This document shows, in pieces, positions 8,669 through 17,132 of a stretch of 64,000 nt of DNA (position 1 is the stretch's first letter; each line of letters starts with the position of its first letter). Source of the stretch: Ensifer sp. IC3342 (lineage in GTDB: Bacteria; Pseudomonadota; Alphaproteobacteria; Rhizobiales; Rhizobiaceae); contig NZ_JADYVE010000006.1 in the NCBI RefSeq assembly GCF_020193655.1, positions 1 to 64,000 on the forward strand, in the 5' to 3' direction. The notes under the pieces were generated by a model, which did no database searches, was not told where the DNA came from, and saw only the letters and a program-made list of their open reading frames with translations. A program made the translations under genes and the position numbers.

Positions 8669-9053
8669 GCGCCGGTATATGTGAGCGGTATCCGAAGAAC
8701 CTTCATCAAAATTCCGCTCCATGCTGAAGAAGTTGAAGCGCGCCGGCGTCGCAATGGGCAGCGAACATCATCTCGCGCTCGATTGGGCAGGTCAGGTATC
8801 AACGGCCGAGTTAGGCAGGCGGAAGGATAGAGCTGGCGTCTGGGGCCGGCAAGGACGGGTTATGGTCCCCACAGTTGTCACCACTTGTCGCGCAGAAGGC
8901 TACGTCTAAGTGGCTATGCTCCTTGCGAGGCCAAATCCTTATAGGGCCGAGGAAGCATGAGCGAGCACGCGGAAAGCATGCGGCCGAGCTTTGCCTTCGC
9001 GTCGCCGCGATGGGAAGGCACACGCGAAATCAGTATCTCCTATCCGCCGCCCC
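8669..9053. other. Intergenic stretch, no gene seen
   Basis: About 385 bases between the desaturase-like gene and the 3' end of cpaA. One short plus-strand frame (from 8721) has no ribosome binding site and no recognisable content. I see no terminator with a T run. Confidence 0.5.
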
Positions 9054-9575
9054 TCAGATACCGTTCGGCCGCAACGCCATCGCTGCGAGCGCTGCGAAGA
9101 CCATGATCACGCCGTAGGGGATCTTGCGGGACGTGCGGATCTCCTGAAGACGCATGACGAAGGCATAGTGGGCGAATTGCAGCGGCATCGGCAGCTTGAG
9201 CGCCAGCATTGTGAAAACGCCGCCGATCAAAAGGAAGATCGCGAAGGGCAGCATGCCGAGCCAGCCGACGAAGAGACCTATCGGCAGGAAGAGCTTGGCG
9301 TCGCCGGCGCCGAAGAGGCCAAAGAGCCAGAGAACAAAGCCCAGCGCAAAGAGCAGGAGACCAGCGCCGACGTCGCCGCCGATCCCGGCGAAGGAAAAAA
9401 GCGCTGCGCCGACATCGTCGGCCGTCCCCAGCGCTACTGCGGCATTGACGGCATAAAGACCGATAAGGGCGAGAACGGCGGCATTCGGAATTTTCCAACT
9501 CCGGAAGTCGCTCCAAGCGGCATAGAGGAAAAGTAACACTGATAGAACAGTAAAAAAGCTGACTGGCTGTATCAT
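9054..9575 (-). CDS. cpaA: Prepilin peptidase CpaA/TadV (A24 family)
   Basis: A 173-aa inner-membrane aspartic protease of the Tad pilus. It cleaves the short leader of Flp pilin and pseudopilins after a glycine. The two catalytic aspartates are Asp23 (WSDFRSWKIPN) and Asp92 (GAGDAKL), both in the expected contexts, among several hydrophobic segments. The ATG at 9575 has a good ribosome binding site (gggagaaaa); the longer frame from 9614 does not. It is divergent from pilA across a 322-base AT-rich region instead of lying within the cpa operon as in many relatives. A broken paralogue lies at 7125-7415. Confidence 0.92.
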   Translation of the reverse strand: MIQPVSFFTVLSVLLFLYAAWSDFRSWKIPNAAVLALIGLYAVNAAVALGTADDVGAALFSFAGIGGDVGAGLLLFALGFVLWLFGLFGAGDAKLFLPIGLFVGWLGMLPFAIFLLIGGVFTMLALKLPMPLQFAHYAFVMRLQEIRTSRKIPYGVIMVFAALAAMALRPNGI

Positions 9576-9897
9576 GTTTTGCTTTTCTCCCTCGTTTTTG
9601 TACGATGTCACCAATAAAAGCGATTGACTCGCAGTTTTGCTAAGTCTTTCGGATTAGAAAAATATCAAGAAATATTTCCATGTGTCGCATTGCGGCAGAC
9701 GAGTCTCGAAATATTCCAACCGCTTGGCGGTTTCGATTTTAACCATAAAATAGAGATGTCGAAACTGGCTACATTTCAGCAGTTGACGATATAATAATTA
9801 AGAGATTATTAATCATGACAGTCAGAGAGGTGGTCTCGATGACGGGCGGGCCGGGGGAAATTGCGGCGCGCATGTATATTTTGGAGGTAATTTCTCG
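9576..9897. promoter_or_regulatory. Divergent cpaA / pilA promoter region
   Basis: A 322-base AT-rich region in otherwise GC-rich DNA, between two divergent pilus genes. It contains imperfect inverted A/T motifs (aaatatcaagaaatattt near 9659-9677) and ends in the pilA ribosome binding site ggaggt (about 9882-9888). Exact -35/-10 boxes cannot be assigned by eye. Confidence 0.6.
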
Positions 9898-10119
9898 ATG
9901 AAAGCTTTTGTATCTAAAGTATCCGCTTTCGCGCGGGAAGAAGATGGCGTTGCGCTGTCCGAATACCTGGTTCTTCTGGGGTTGCTTGTTGGTGGTGTAA
10001 TTACAGCAGTAACGACCGCTGGCGGTAACCTGAGCACCGCATGGAACGGCTGGGGCGGATTTTTCCTGAGGTTGGATGATGCGGCTGTGGCGACCACGCC
10101 GACCACGCCGGCGCCGTAA
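9898..10119 (+). CDS. pilA: Flp/Fap-type pilin (major Tad pilin)
   Basis: A 73-aa Flp pilin precursor. The leader of 17 residues ends EEDG; cleavage after Gly17 leaves VALSEY, with Glu at +5 and Tyr at +6, the classic Flp signature. A hydrophobic helix (about 23-43) follows, then a short polar C-terminus ending in Thr/Pro repeats (TTPTTPAP). It should be cut by CpaA and assembled into the pilus by CpaF/TadB/TadC. It has a strong ribosome binding site and a strong terminator directly behind it, which should give much more pilin than downstream products. Confidence 0.95.
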   Translation: MKAFVSKVSAFAREEDGVALSEYLVLLGLLVGGVITAVTTAGGNLSTAWNGWGGFFLRLDDAAVATTPTTPAP

Positions 10120-10128
10120 AATGACCGG

Positions 10129-10160
10129 GGAGAGGGGTTTTTGTTAACTCCTCTCCTTTA
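10129..10160 (+). terminator. Strong terminator between pilA and cpaB
   Basis: An 11-bp stem (ggagaggggtt 10129-10139 with aactcctctcc 10146-10156, one G-T pair) with a 6-base loop is followed by tttatttta. It should stop most pilA transcripts and let a fraction read into the assembly genes. Confidence 0.9.
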
Positions 10161-10209
10161 TTTTAGCAATTGTCGAAAAGTATTTTCGATTACGTATGGA
10201 GTATCGGCG

Positions 10210-11208
10210 ATGCGTTCCTCGACGATCGTTAGTCTCGCTGTTGCTGTTTTACTTGCCCTTGTCGCGGTTTTTGCGACCAGAACCTACCTGACCGACCAGC
10301 AGGCGCGGCTTGCGGCGGCCAACGCGCCGAAATCCGAACAGAGAACGCTCGTGGTTGCAGCCAAGCCCATGCGCTTCGGGGACCGCGTGCGAGCCGAAAA
10401 CCTCAAGACCATTCCCTGGCCCTCCGAGCAGCGACCCGATGGCTCGTTCCAGACGCTCGAGATGGTCGTCGGGAATGATGACGCTCCGCGCTATGCGATG
10501 GAAGCAATCGATCCGGGTGAGCCAGTGCTTTCGTCCAAGATCACCGGTGCGGGCGAGCGTGCCACGTTGTCGGCAGCGCTCGATCAGGGCATGAAGGCCA
10601 TTTCGATCCGCGTCAACGACGTTCTCGGTGTTGCCGGGTTCGTTCGCCCCTCCGATCGCGTTGACGTGCTTCTGACGCGAGTTGTTCGTCAGCAGAACAA
10701 CAGTGAACAGACCTATGTCGACGTCCTGCTGCAAGGCGTAAAGGTGCTGGCGGTGGACCAGACGGCGGACGAGCGCAAGGACGAGCCTTCCGTCGTCAAG
10801 ACGGTGACTTTCGAGGTGACGACCGACGAGGCGCAGCGCCTGACGCTCGGCTCCACGATCGGCACCTTGTCGCTCGCGCTGCGCAATATCGCTTCCTCCA
10901 ATGTCGAACAGACCCGCCCGATCACCATTGCCGATCTCGGCGGTGGCTTGATTTCGACCGATCTCGCCAACAATACTGACGACGGGCGATTCGAGACGAT
11001 CGAAAAGCTTGTGCGCAAGGTTGGCGACGAGTTGGGGAGCCGGATCGACTCTGTCGAAGGCAAGATGAAGCAGCCCGTTCGCGAGAAACAGGTTCAAATC
11101 GTCGAGCGCAAGCTCGAGCCGGTCTTGCCGGTGGAGCCGAAGTGGGCGACCGTGGGCGTCTGGAACACCACCAAACGTGAGGAGCACCGGGTGGGCCTGA
11201 TCCAGTGA
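10210..11208 (+). CDS. cpaB: Flp pilus assembly protein CpaB/RcpC
   Basis: A 332-aa protein with one N-terminal membrane segment (about 5-24) and a SAF domain following it (AAKPMRFGDRV and GEPVLSSKI segments), the pattern of CpaB/RcpC. The family acts in the periplasm with the secretin and may contact peptidoglycan or modify pilin. The ATG at 10210 follows ggag at about 10198-10201; the frame extends upstream into the pilA terminator, which excludes an earlier start. The C-terminal third is charged, with a heptad-like stretch near 270-300, and ends in a Trp-rich segment. Confidence 0.92.
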   Translation: MRSSTIVSLAVAVLLALVAVFATRTYLTDQQARLAAANAPKSEQRTLVVAAKPMRFGDRVRAENLKTIPWPSEQRPDGSFQTLEMVVGNDDAPRYAMEAIDPGEPVLSSKITGAGERATLSAALDQGMKAISIRVNDVLGVAGFVRPSDRVDVLLTRVVRQQNNSEQTYVDVLLQGVKVLAVDQTADERKDEPSVVKTVTFEVTTDEAQRLTLGSTIGTLSLALRNIASSNVEQTRPITIADLGGGLISTDLANNTDDGRFETIEKLVRKVGDELGSRIDSVEGKMKQPVREKQVQIVERKLEPVLPVEPKWATVGVWNTTKREEHRVGLIQ

Positions 11209-11221
11209 TATCAAATGCGGC

Positions 11222-11269
11222 CTGCCGTCAGATCAATTCCCCGGAGTGAATTGATCTAGGGGGCGGCAG
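11222..11269. repeat. Nested inverted repeat between cpaB and cpaC
   Basis: A perfect 9-bp inverted repeat (gatcaattc 11231-11239 / gaattgatc 11248-11256) is enclosed by outer arms ctgccg (11222-11227) and cggcag (11264-11269). There is no T run, so it is more likely an RNA processing or stability hairpin, or a protein site, than a terminator. Confidence 0.6.
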
Positions 11270-11301
11270 ACCGGACTGCGAGGAGAGGGGCTGAGGCAGG
11301 A

Positions 11302-12789
11302 ATGTTGAGGGGAAGCATGAAGGGGGCGGCGAGAGCCAGGTCCCTCGCGGCACTGGTCGCGGCAATTTCGGCCTTTGGCCTCTTGGGACCCGGGTCGGCC
11401 GGGCAGGCGGATGCCCAGGAAAAGTTCATCAACCTCGGCGGATCCGTGCAGCAGGTGACGCTGCCGCCGAACGACACGATGACGATCAGGACCGCGAAGC
11501 CATTCGGCGATCTGGTCATCGGCAGCGCCGAACTCATCGATGTCGTGCCGCTCTCCGACCGGTCGCTCTTCATCCGCGGCAAGCAGATCGGCGCCACCAA
11601 TATCTCCGTCTATGACGACGACAAGAATCTTCTCGGCGTCATCGACATCCGCGTCACCAGCGACTTCAGCGAAGCGGCCGCGGCCATTCGGTCCGCCGCA
11701 CCCTCAGCGCAAGTCCGGGTGTTCAATTCCAACGATCGCATCCGTCTGACCGGCACCGTGCGCGACGCCGTGGAACTGCAGCGCGTGCTGGAGATCGCCC
11801 AGTCCTATTCCGACCAGCCGGTGCTCAACCAGTTGCGCGTCGCCGATTCCCAGCAGGTCATGCTGGAGGTGCGAGTGATCGAGGCCTCGCGCCAGACCGG
11901 CCGCGACCTCGGCATCGGCTGGGCCGGCCATGGCAAGAACGGCATCGGCAAGGCGACGACCAGCGTGGGCATCGGCGTGGAACGCGGCCAACTCGTCCGT
12001 ACACTCGAAGACGCGGCGGGCGCGGCGACGGGCATGCAGCCCTTCGGACAGCTGATCGCCAAGGTGCTGGAGATTGCCGGCGGCCGGATCGACATCGTCA
12101 TCAATGCGCTGGAGCAGAAGGGCCTGGTGCGCCGGTTGGCGCAGCCGAACCTGATCGCCATGAGCGGCGAGACCGCGAGCTTCCATGCCGGCGGCGAGGT
12201 GCCGATCCAGACGACGGTTGCCAACGGTGCCACGGTCGCGACCGAAACCGATTACCGGCCGTTCGGCGTCAGGCTCACCTTCACGCCGGTGGTGCTCGAC
12301 AGCGGGCTCATCAGTCTCAAGATCGAGCCGGAAGTCTCGGAGCTCGACACCTCGATCAACGTCAACGGCAATCCCGGCTTCATCTCGCGCGCGGCCAAGA
12401 CGACGGTGGCGCTGCGCGACGGCCAGAGCTTCGCCATGGCCGGGTTGCTGCAGTCGATCAATGCCAAGGACGTTCAGCAATTGCCGTGGGTGTCGCAGGT
12501 TCCGGTGATCGGCGCGCTGTTCCGCTCGACGAGCTTCCTGAAGCGGGAGTCCGATCTCGTCATCATCGTCACGCCGCACATCGTGCGGCCGTCCACACCC
12601 GGTGAGGATCTCTACACACCGCTCGACCAGACGCGCTCGTCGAACGACTGGGAGCTTTTCGCGCTCGGCATTCTCGAGGTGGACAAGGACATGCTGCGCC
12701 GCTTCAAGAATGGCGAGGGCGTAACAGGGCCCTATGGCCACCGTCTCGATCTCGATGTGGGAGGCCACGTTGCCGTTGCGAAAAGATAA
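11302..12789 (+). CDS. cpaC: Outer-membrane secretin CpaC/RcpA
   Basis: A 495-aa secretin. A signal peptide is visible to about residue 39 (ends GQADAQ), followed by the pilus-assembly N-domain (VTLPPNDTMTIRTAKPFGDLVIG), a BON-like middle (RIRLTGTVRDAVELQRVLEIA) and the C-terminal secretin domain with the typical LAQPNLIAMSGETASFHAGGE segment and the VPVIGALFRS end. Multimers should form the channel through which the Flp pilus leaves. The start at 11302 is used; a second ATG at 11317 is possible. The 3' end overlaps the CpaD-like gene. Confidence 0.94.
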   Translation: MLRGSMKGAARARSLAALVAAISAFGLLGPGSAGQADAQEKFINLGGSVQQVTLPPNDTMTIRTAKPFGDLVIGSAELIDVVPLSDRSLFIRGKQIGATNISVYDDDKNLLGVIDIRVTSDFSEAAAAIRSAAPSAQVRVFNSNDRIRLTGTVRDAVELQRVLEIAQSYSDQPVLNQLRVADSQQVMLEVRVIEASRQTGRDLGIGWAGHGKNGIGKATTSVGIGVERGQLVRTLEDAAGAATGMQPFGQLIAKVLEIAGGRIDIVINALEQKGLVRRLAQPNLIAMSGETASFHAGGEVPIQTTVANGATVATETDYRPFGVRLTFTPVVLDSGLISLKIEPEVSELDTSINVNGNPGFISRAAKTTVALRDGQSFAMAGLLQSINAKDVQQLPWVSQVPVIGALFRSTSFLKRESDLVIIVTPHIVRPSTPGEDLYTPLDQTRSSNDWELFALGILEVDKDMLRRFKNGEGVTGPYGHRLDLDVGGHVAVAKR

Positions 12790-13111
12790 ACGCGCACTGC
12801 TGGTCATCGCTGCCGCGAGCCTCCTTTCCGGCTGTGCCGACTACTTGAATCACCGCGACACGATCACCTTCGGACTTGGCAACGCGGTGGAGGCCAACCA
12901 GGGCATCCACACGCAGGACCCTTTCCCGCGGGTGGCGCAAAACACGCGCATTCACAGTGACGGCAAGGTGATCAACCGGGTCATCCGCACCTACCAGGGC
13001 GGAGGGCAGGGCGGGGCCGCGCCGACGCCCACGGCTGTGATCCTGCCGGGGGCCACGATGCCTCCCGGCACGGGCGGTGGTAACGGCGGCGGCAACGGCG
13101 GGGGATACTGA
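12770..13111 (+). CDS. cpaD: Short CpaD-like lipoprotein
   Basis: A 113-aa lipoprotein if begun at the TTG 12770, which has gggagg 5 bases upstream and yields an ideal lipoprotein signal (MPLRKDKRALL...LLSGC). ATG codons at 12734 and 12755 give longer N-termini that spoil the signal. The mature part has the CpaD-type motif (ITFGLGNAVEANQ, then DPFP) and then a Gly/Pro-rich tail ending in GGGN repeats. CpaD proteins are usually about 200 aa, so this is a reduced version. It probably helps CpaC reach or stay in the outer membrane. It overlaps the end of cpaC by 20 bases. Confidence 0.75.
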   Translation: MPLRKDKRALLVIAAASLLSGCADYLNHRDTITFGLGNAVEANQGIHTQDPFPRVAQNTRIHSDGKVINRVIRTYQGGGQGGAAPTPTAVILPGATMPPGTGGGNGGGNGGGY

Positions 13112-13207
13112 CGGTGGCCGCAAAAGAGAGTGAACGGCGGGGGCGCCGGAAGGGAATGTAACAGAACAGCACGGCGGGCAAACCGCCGCGATCCGAGGGG
13201 CATGCCA

Positions 13208-14833
13208 ATGTTGTGTAAGGCTATCAAAAGCTTCTGGGACGATCGTCATGGCTACGTCATTGCACTGACGCTGATTTCCATGCCGCTGCTGCTCGGCTTT
13301 TCCCTGCTCGTCATCGATGTCGGGCGCACCGGCAATCTCCACACCGATCTCCAGAACGCCGTCGACGCCATGGCGCTCGCCGGCGCCCGCGAACTCGATG
13401 GCCGCGACGACGCGATCGAGCGGGCCCAGGCGGCTATCAAGACCCTCGCAAACAGCGCGGCCTTCAAAGGAGGCGGGACCGGCTGGTCACTCGGCTCGAA
13501 CCTCACGGTCTCCTACGACGCGGCCAAGGCAGATGATCCGGACCAGCCGAACACTGTAGAGGTTCACTTCCTGAAGAGCATTCCCGCGCAAGACGACGAC
13601 GATATCGATCTTGCGACGATGGAGACCTTGAACCCCAACGAGGCTTCCTATGCTTACGTCGTCGCGAAGCCTCAGGCGCTGACGACGATCTTCCCAATCC
13701 CCGTCGGCTTCAACCGCGACACGGTCAATGTTTCGGCCGAAGCCGTGGCCGTCTACCGGGCGAGCGCCTGCGACGTGACGCCAATTTTCATCTGCAACCC
13801 CTACGAGCCGGCGGGCAACACTAGCGAAACCGCGGCCGAAGAGGCCGCGGAAGCGCTGCACGACAAATTCGCGGACGGCAATCTCTATGGCGTTCAAATC
13901 GAGCTTCACAGCACCTCGGCATCCAATCCCGGGCCTGGCAATTTCGGCTTTCTCAGGACGCCTTTGGGCAACGGGGCGTCCGTGCTGGCGGAAGCTCTTG
14001 CCACCGGCAATCCGGGAACCTGCTATACGCAGGACAATCTGGACACGGAAACGGGCGCAAAGGCGGGCCCGGTCGAAGACGGCGTCAACACGCGCTTCGG
14101 CTTTTACTCCTCGTCCTTCAATAACGTGAACGACGACCCCCGTTATCGCCCGGCTCAGAACGTGCGATCCGCCCAGACCCAATCGGGCAAGGGTAACGGA
14201 AGCAAGGCCTGCGACACCTATTCGCCCGTGATGGTGGGGGACGTTGTCGGCGACCCGAGCAAGGCCGTGCCTTTGGGCTATGGGGCTACGATGACCGCGA
14301 TGGGCGGCGGCAAGATCAGCAGCGGCAACAACTGGCAGTACGGCACGTACTGGAACGTCGCGCAGGGAACGGCGGCGCCCTCGGTGAGTACGATTCTCAG
14401 CAACTATTCGAGCTATCCGGTGCAAGGAGGCGCGGGGCCGTCCCAGCCTTCCGCCTATGACGTCTATCGTTATGAGCTCGCCAACCCGGCGCTCATAGGC
14501 CATGCTTCCGCGAACGGCGAGACCGGCACCCCCACAATAAGCAACCAGTGCTATTCCGGTCCGGACCTATCGGACTACACGGATCCTGAGTACGGCGACC
14601 GCCGCGAGATTTTCTCGGCCATCGTCAATTGCGGTTACGAGGCGTCCGTCGGCCACCTGAACGGCCATAAGGCCACCAGGGCCGTTGCCTTTGCCCGCAT
14701 GTTCCTGACGAAGCCGGCGATAAAGGCCAGCAGTGAGCGGTACCTCTCGCTGGAAATGGTCGACATTACCGGGAAAGGCGGGCGCGGCACGCTCGACGAA
14801 TTCCTCCGGGAAGAAGCGGAGCTGGTCCGATGA
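13208..14833 (+). CDS. tadG: TadG-like pilus assembly protein
   Basis: A 541-aa protein with the TadG N-terminal module (PF13400-like): a glycine followed by a hydrophobic helix (RHGYVIALTLISMPLLLG, about 15-33) and the segment DLQNAVDAMALAGARELDG. The rest is a large periplasmic region with paired cysteines (ACDVTPIFICNP, CYTQDN) and no obvious von Willebrand A motif. The ATG at 13208 has gagggg 7 bases upstream; the ATG at 13202 is too close to it. Its stop overlaps the next start (atga), implying coupled translation. TadG is thought to be a minor pseudopilin or anchor. Confidence 0.85.
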   Translation: MLCKAIKSFWDDRHGYVIALTLISMPLLLGFSLLVIDVGRTGNLHTDLQNAVDAMALAGARELDGRDDAIERAQAAIKTLANSAAFKGGGTGWSLGSNLTVSYDAAKADDPDQPNTVEVHFLKSIPAQDDDDIDLATMETLNPNEASYAYVVAKPQALTTIFPIPVGFNRDTVNVSAEAVAVYRASACDVTPIFICNPYEPAGNTSETAAEEAAEALHDKFADGNLYGVQIELHSTSASNPGPGNFGFLRTPLGNGASVLAEALATGNPGTCYTQDNLDTETGAKAGPVEDGVNTRFGFYSSSFNNVNDDPRYRPAQNVRSAQTQSGKGNGSKACDTYSPVMVGDVVGDPSKAVPLGYGATMTAMGGGKISSGNNWQYGTYWNVAQGTAAPSVSTILSNYSSYPVQGGAGPSQPSAYDVYRYELANPALIGHASANGETGTPTISNQCYSGPDLSDYTDPEYGDRREIFSAIVNCGYEASVGHLNGHKATRAVAFARMFLTKPAIKASSERYLSLEMVDITGKGGRGTLDEFLREEAELVR

Positions 14834-15327
14834 TGGCGCTCCGAAACTTCATCCGCCTTCGGCTCTGTCCGAGCTTCCTCGCGAAGGAGGAAGGTGCGGT
14901 GCTTGCCGAGGCGCTTGTGGCGGTTCCCTTCGTCACGCTTTTTGCCGCGGGCATCCTGGAATTCGGCAATATTTTCTGGGAGCGCATGCAGATCGACGCG
15001 GGCCTGCGTGATGCCGGGCGCTATCTCTCACGCTGTCGGAATACCGCAACGTTCAATTCCGATTGCAGCGTGGAAACCGCAAAGCGTATCGCCCTCTTTG
15101 GCACGCAAAGTCTTGACGCGACGACGCCGCGCGTGCCCGGTTGGGGGCCCAGTCTTGCCGATATTACCGTGCCCGTCGGTGCTGACGGCAATGTCGTGAT
15201 CGATGCCGACGGTAACTTCACGGTTTCCACGACGCATCAATACGAAGCCTCGCCGCTGTTCGGCTGGCTCGGCATCGACGCAATCACCATCAGCGCCTCG
15301 CACGAAGAGAGGTATATCGGATGGTGA
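14830..15327 (+). CDS. tadE: TadE-like pseudopilin
   Basis: A 165-aa TadE-family protein (PF07811). After a short basic leader, KEEGAVLAEALVAVPFV shows Gly followed by a hydrophobic helix with Glu at +5, the site that the prepilin peptidase cleaves in pseudopilins. The rest is periplasmic with one Cys pair (CRNTATFNSDC). It overlaps the genes on both sides (4 bases with tadG, 7 bases with the next), so these three are translated together. Minor pilins of this type prime or cap the Tad pilus. Confidence 0.85.
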   Translation: MMALRNFIRLRLCPSFLAKEEGAVLAEALVAVPFVTLFAAGILEFGNIFWERMQIDAGLRDAGRYLSRCRNTATFNSDCSVETAKRIALFGTQSLDATTPRVPGWGPSLADITVPVGADGNVVIDADGNFTVSTTHQYEASPLFGWLGIDAITISASHEERYIGW

Positions 15328-15962
15328 CCTCTCGACAGCGTGTATCCTTCCGCCAGGACGAATCCGGCATCGCCCTTTCCGAGGCGCTGATCACTTTTCC
15401 TCTTGTGTTACTGGTGTTTGCCGCTTTGGTCGAGTTCGGCTTCGCCATGTCGCAATGGAACCAGACGGTCAAGGCTCTGCAATACGGCGCGCGGCTTGCG
15501 ACCGTTTCCGACCCGCTGACTTCGAACTTCGACGACATCTTCCCAACCGATGCAGACGACCCGCTCGACAACGGGACCGCGACGCCGAACGATGCAACGG
15601 TGTCCTCCACTTGTGGGCCGAATCTCGCCAATTGTAGCGCGGCGTTGAGCCGGATCGTGACCGGCAGCGACGGAGTCTGCGGCCCGGTTACCGCAGGCCG
15701 GCGCGGGATGTGCGATCTCAATTGGAGCATCAATGAGAAGCACCGCATCACGCCGGACAAGCTGGTTGTGACCTATCAACGCTCGGGACTTGGTTATTGG
15801 GGTCGGCCGAACGGGCCGGTGCTGACGATGCGGCTGGAAGTCCGCGGCATCACCTTCGACCTGCCCATTCTCGGCGGCCTGCTCGGGCTCGATGGCATTC
15901 CCATTCCCGCTCATCCGGTGACGATTACGACCGAAGACCTGAAGACGTGCTCAACCTGCTGA
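15321..15962 (+). CDS. tadF: Second TadE/TadF-like pseudopilin
   Basis: A 213-aa TadE-family paralogue. DESGIALSEALITFPLVLLVFAALVEFG (residues about 13-40) again has Gly then Glu at +5 and a long hydrophobic helix. The periplasmic part carries four or more cysteines, including CGPNLANC and a terminal CSTC, suggesting disulfides. It is the third member of the tadG-tadE-tadF trio. Which of the two TadE-family genes corresponds to TadF elsewhere cannot be settled by eye. Confidence 0.82.
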   Translation: MVTSRQRVSFRQDESGIALSEALITFPLVLLVFAALVEFGFAMSQWNQTVKALQYGARLATVSDPLTSNFDDIFPTDADDPLDNGTATPNDATVSSTCGPNLANCSAALSRIVTGSDGVCGPVTAGRRGMCDLNWSINEKHRITPDKLVVTYQRSGLGYWGRPNGPVLTMRLEVRGITFDLPILGGLLGLDGIPIPAHPVTITTEDLKTCSTC

Positions 15963-15989
15963 ACCCTTAATAGTGCGTGGGAAAGCGAG

Positions 15990-17132
15990 ATGACAGCTCA
16001 TATGAACTTCGCAACATCCACCAAGATTCTTGTCCTCTCCGACGATGCGGCGGCGGCGAGCTTCATGCTCGACACGTTCGGCTCGCTGTCGCGCTACGAG
16101 GTGCGCCATATGGCGCTGAAGGCGCTGGGTGACGCTGCGCGGTTCGATCCGACGCAGTTCAATCTTATCGTGCTCGATGTCGACAACGGCGAAATGCTGA
16201 ATCGTCCGGAGCTTTTTGCCTTCCGCGGACGCCATCGCGACATTCCGCTCGTCGTCGTCTCGGAGGATCTGGCGGACGAGATGCTGCGGCTGCTCTTCCG
16301 GTTGAACGGCAACGACTGGCTGAAGAAGCCGCTGGAGCGCCGCTCGCTGATCGACCTGATCTCGACGCATGCGCCGGGAAGCGGGGCGTCCGACAGCCGG
16401 GTTCACGCGGTCGTTTCCGCCGTCGGCGGCGCGGGCGCCAGCGTCATTTCCTCGTCGCTTGCACATGCGCTTGCGCAGCCCACGAAGAACGCCGCGCCAC
16501 GCGTCGATCTGTTCGACATGGATTTTTCCTCCGGGTCGCTCGGCTATTACCTCAACCTTGTCAGCGACTACGACCTGAAGCCCGTCATCACCAATCCGTC
16601 GCGCGTCGACCTCGAATTCATCGACCTGGTGCGCAAGCGTCACTCGGGCGGCTTTTCCCTGCTATCGTTCAAGCAGCCGTCGGTGCTTCTCGCAGCCAAG
16701 GGCGCCGAGCTCGTGTTGCGCATGCTGGACGTTGCGGCTTTCGAAAGCGACCACACGGTCATCGACATGCCCTACTACGAGACGCCGTGGAAAACCGATG
16801 TGCTTTCGTCGGTCAACAGCGTCTACATCGTCACCGAAATGACGATTCCGGCGCTCCACCAGGCCAAGGACCTCTTCCTCAACCTTGTGCGGCTGCGCGG
16901 CAATGCGGACTCGATCTTCGTCGTCATCAACAAATACCGCAGCAAGCTCTTCAGTCTTGGCGTGCGTCGGCAGCAGGTGGATAAGGTCTTCAAGGACACC
17001 CGCGCGCATATCGTTGCCTATGACTGGGACACGCTGAGCGAAGCGCTGAACCGCGGCGTCCTGCCCTTCGAGGTGAACGCGCGCTCGGGTTTCTGCAAGG
17101 CCGTCAACAAGCTCGGAGCGCTTGTCCGATGA
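15990..17132 (+). CDS. cpaE: CpaE/TadZ-like localisation ATPase with receiver domain
   Basis: A 380-aa protein with an N-terminal receiver-like domain (about 12-125; Asp63 in VLDVD and Lys112/113 in LKKP are present) and a C-terminal MinD/ParA-type domain from about 138. The deviant Walker A reads VGGAGASV (about 145-152) and lacks both lysines normally found, so ATP hydrolysis is doubtful. The FDMDFSSGSLGYYLN segment and DMPYYET switch region are kept. CpaE/TadZ proteins place the Tad machine at the pole. The start at 15990 is used; the ATG at 16002 is an alternative. The stop overlaps the next gene (atga). Confidence 0.88.
   Translation: MTAHMNFATSTKILVLSDDAAAASFMLDTFGSLSRYEVRHMALKALGDAARFDPTQFNLIVLDVDNGEMLNRPELFAFRGRHRDIPLVVVSEDLADEMLRLLFRLNGNDWLKKPLERRSLIDLISTHAPGSGASDSRVHAVVSAVGGAGASVISSSLAHALAQPTKNAAPRVDLFDMDFSSGSLGYYLNLVSDYDLKPVITNPSRVDLEFIDLVRKRHSGGFSLLSFKQPSVLLAAKGAELVLRMLDVAAFESDHTVIDMPYYETPWKTDVLSSVNSVYIVTEMTIPALHQAKDLFLNLVRLRGNADSIFVVINKYRSKLFSLGVRRQQVDKVFKDTRAHIVAYDWDTLSEALNRGVLPFEVNARSGFCKAVNKLGALVR

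Noticed and set aside
8721-8909. A 62-codon frame after the desaturase-like gene
   Set aside because: No ribosome binding site, no conserved pattern, and poor codon character.
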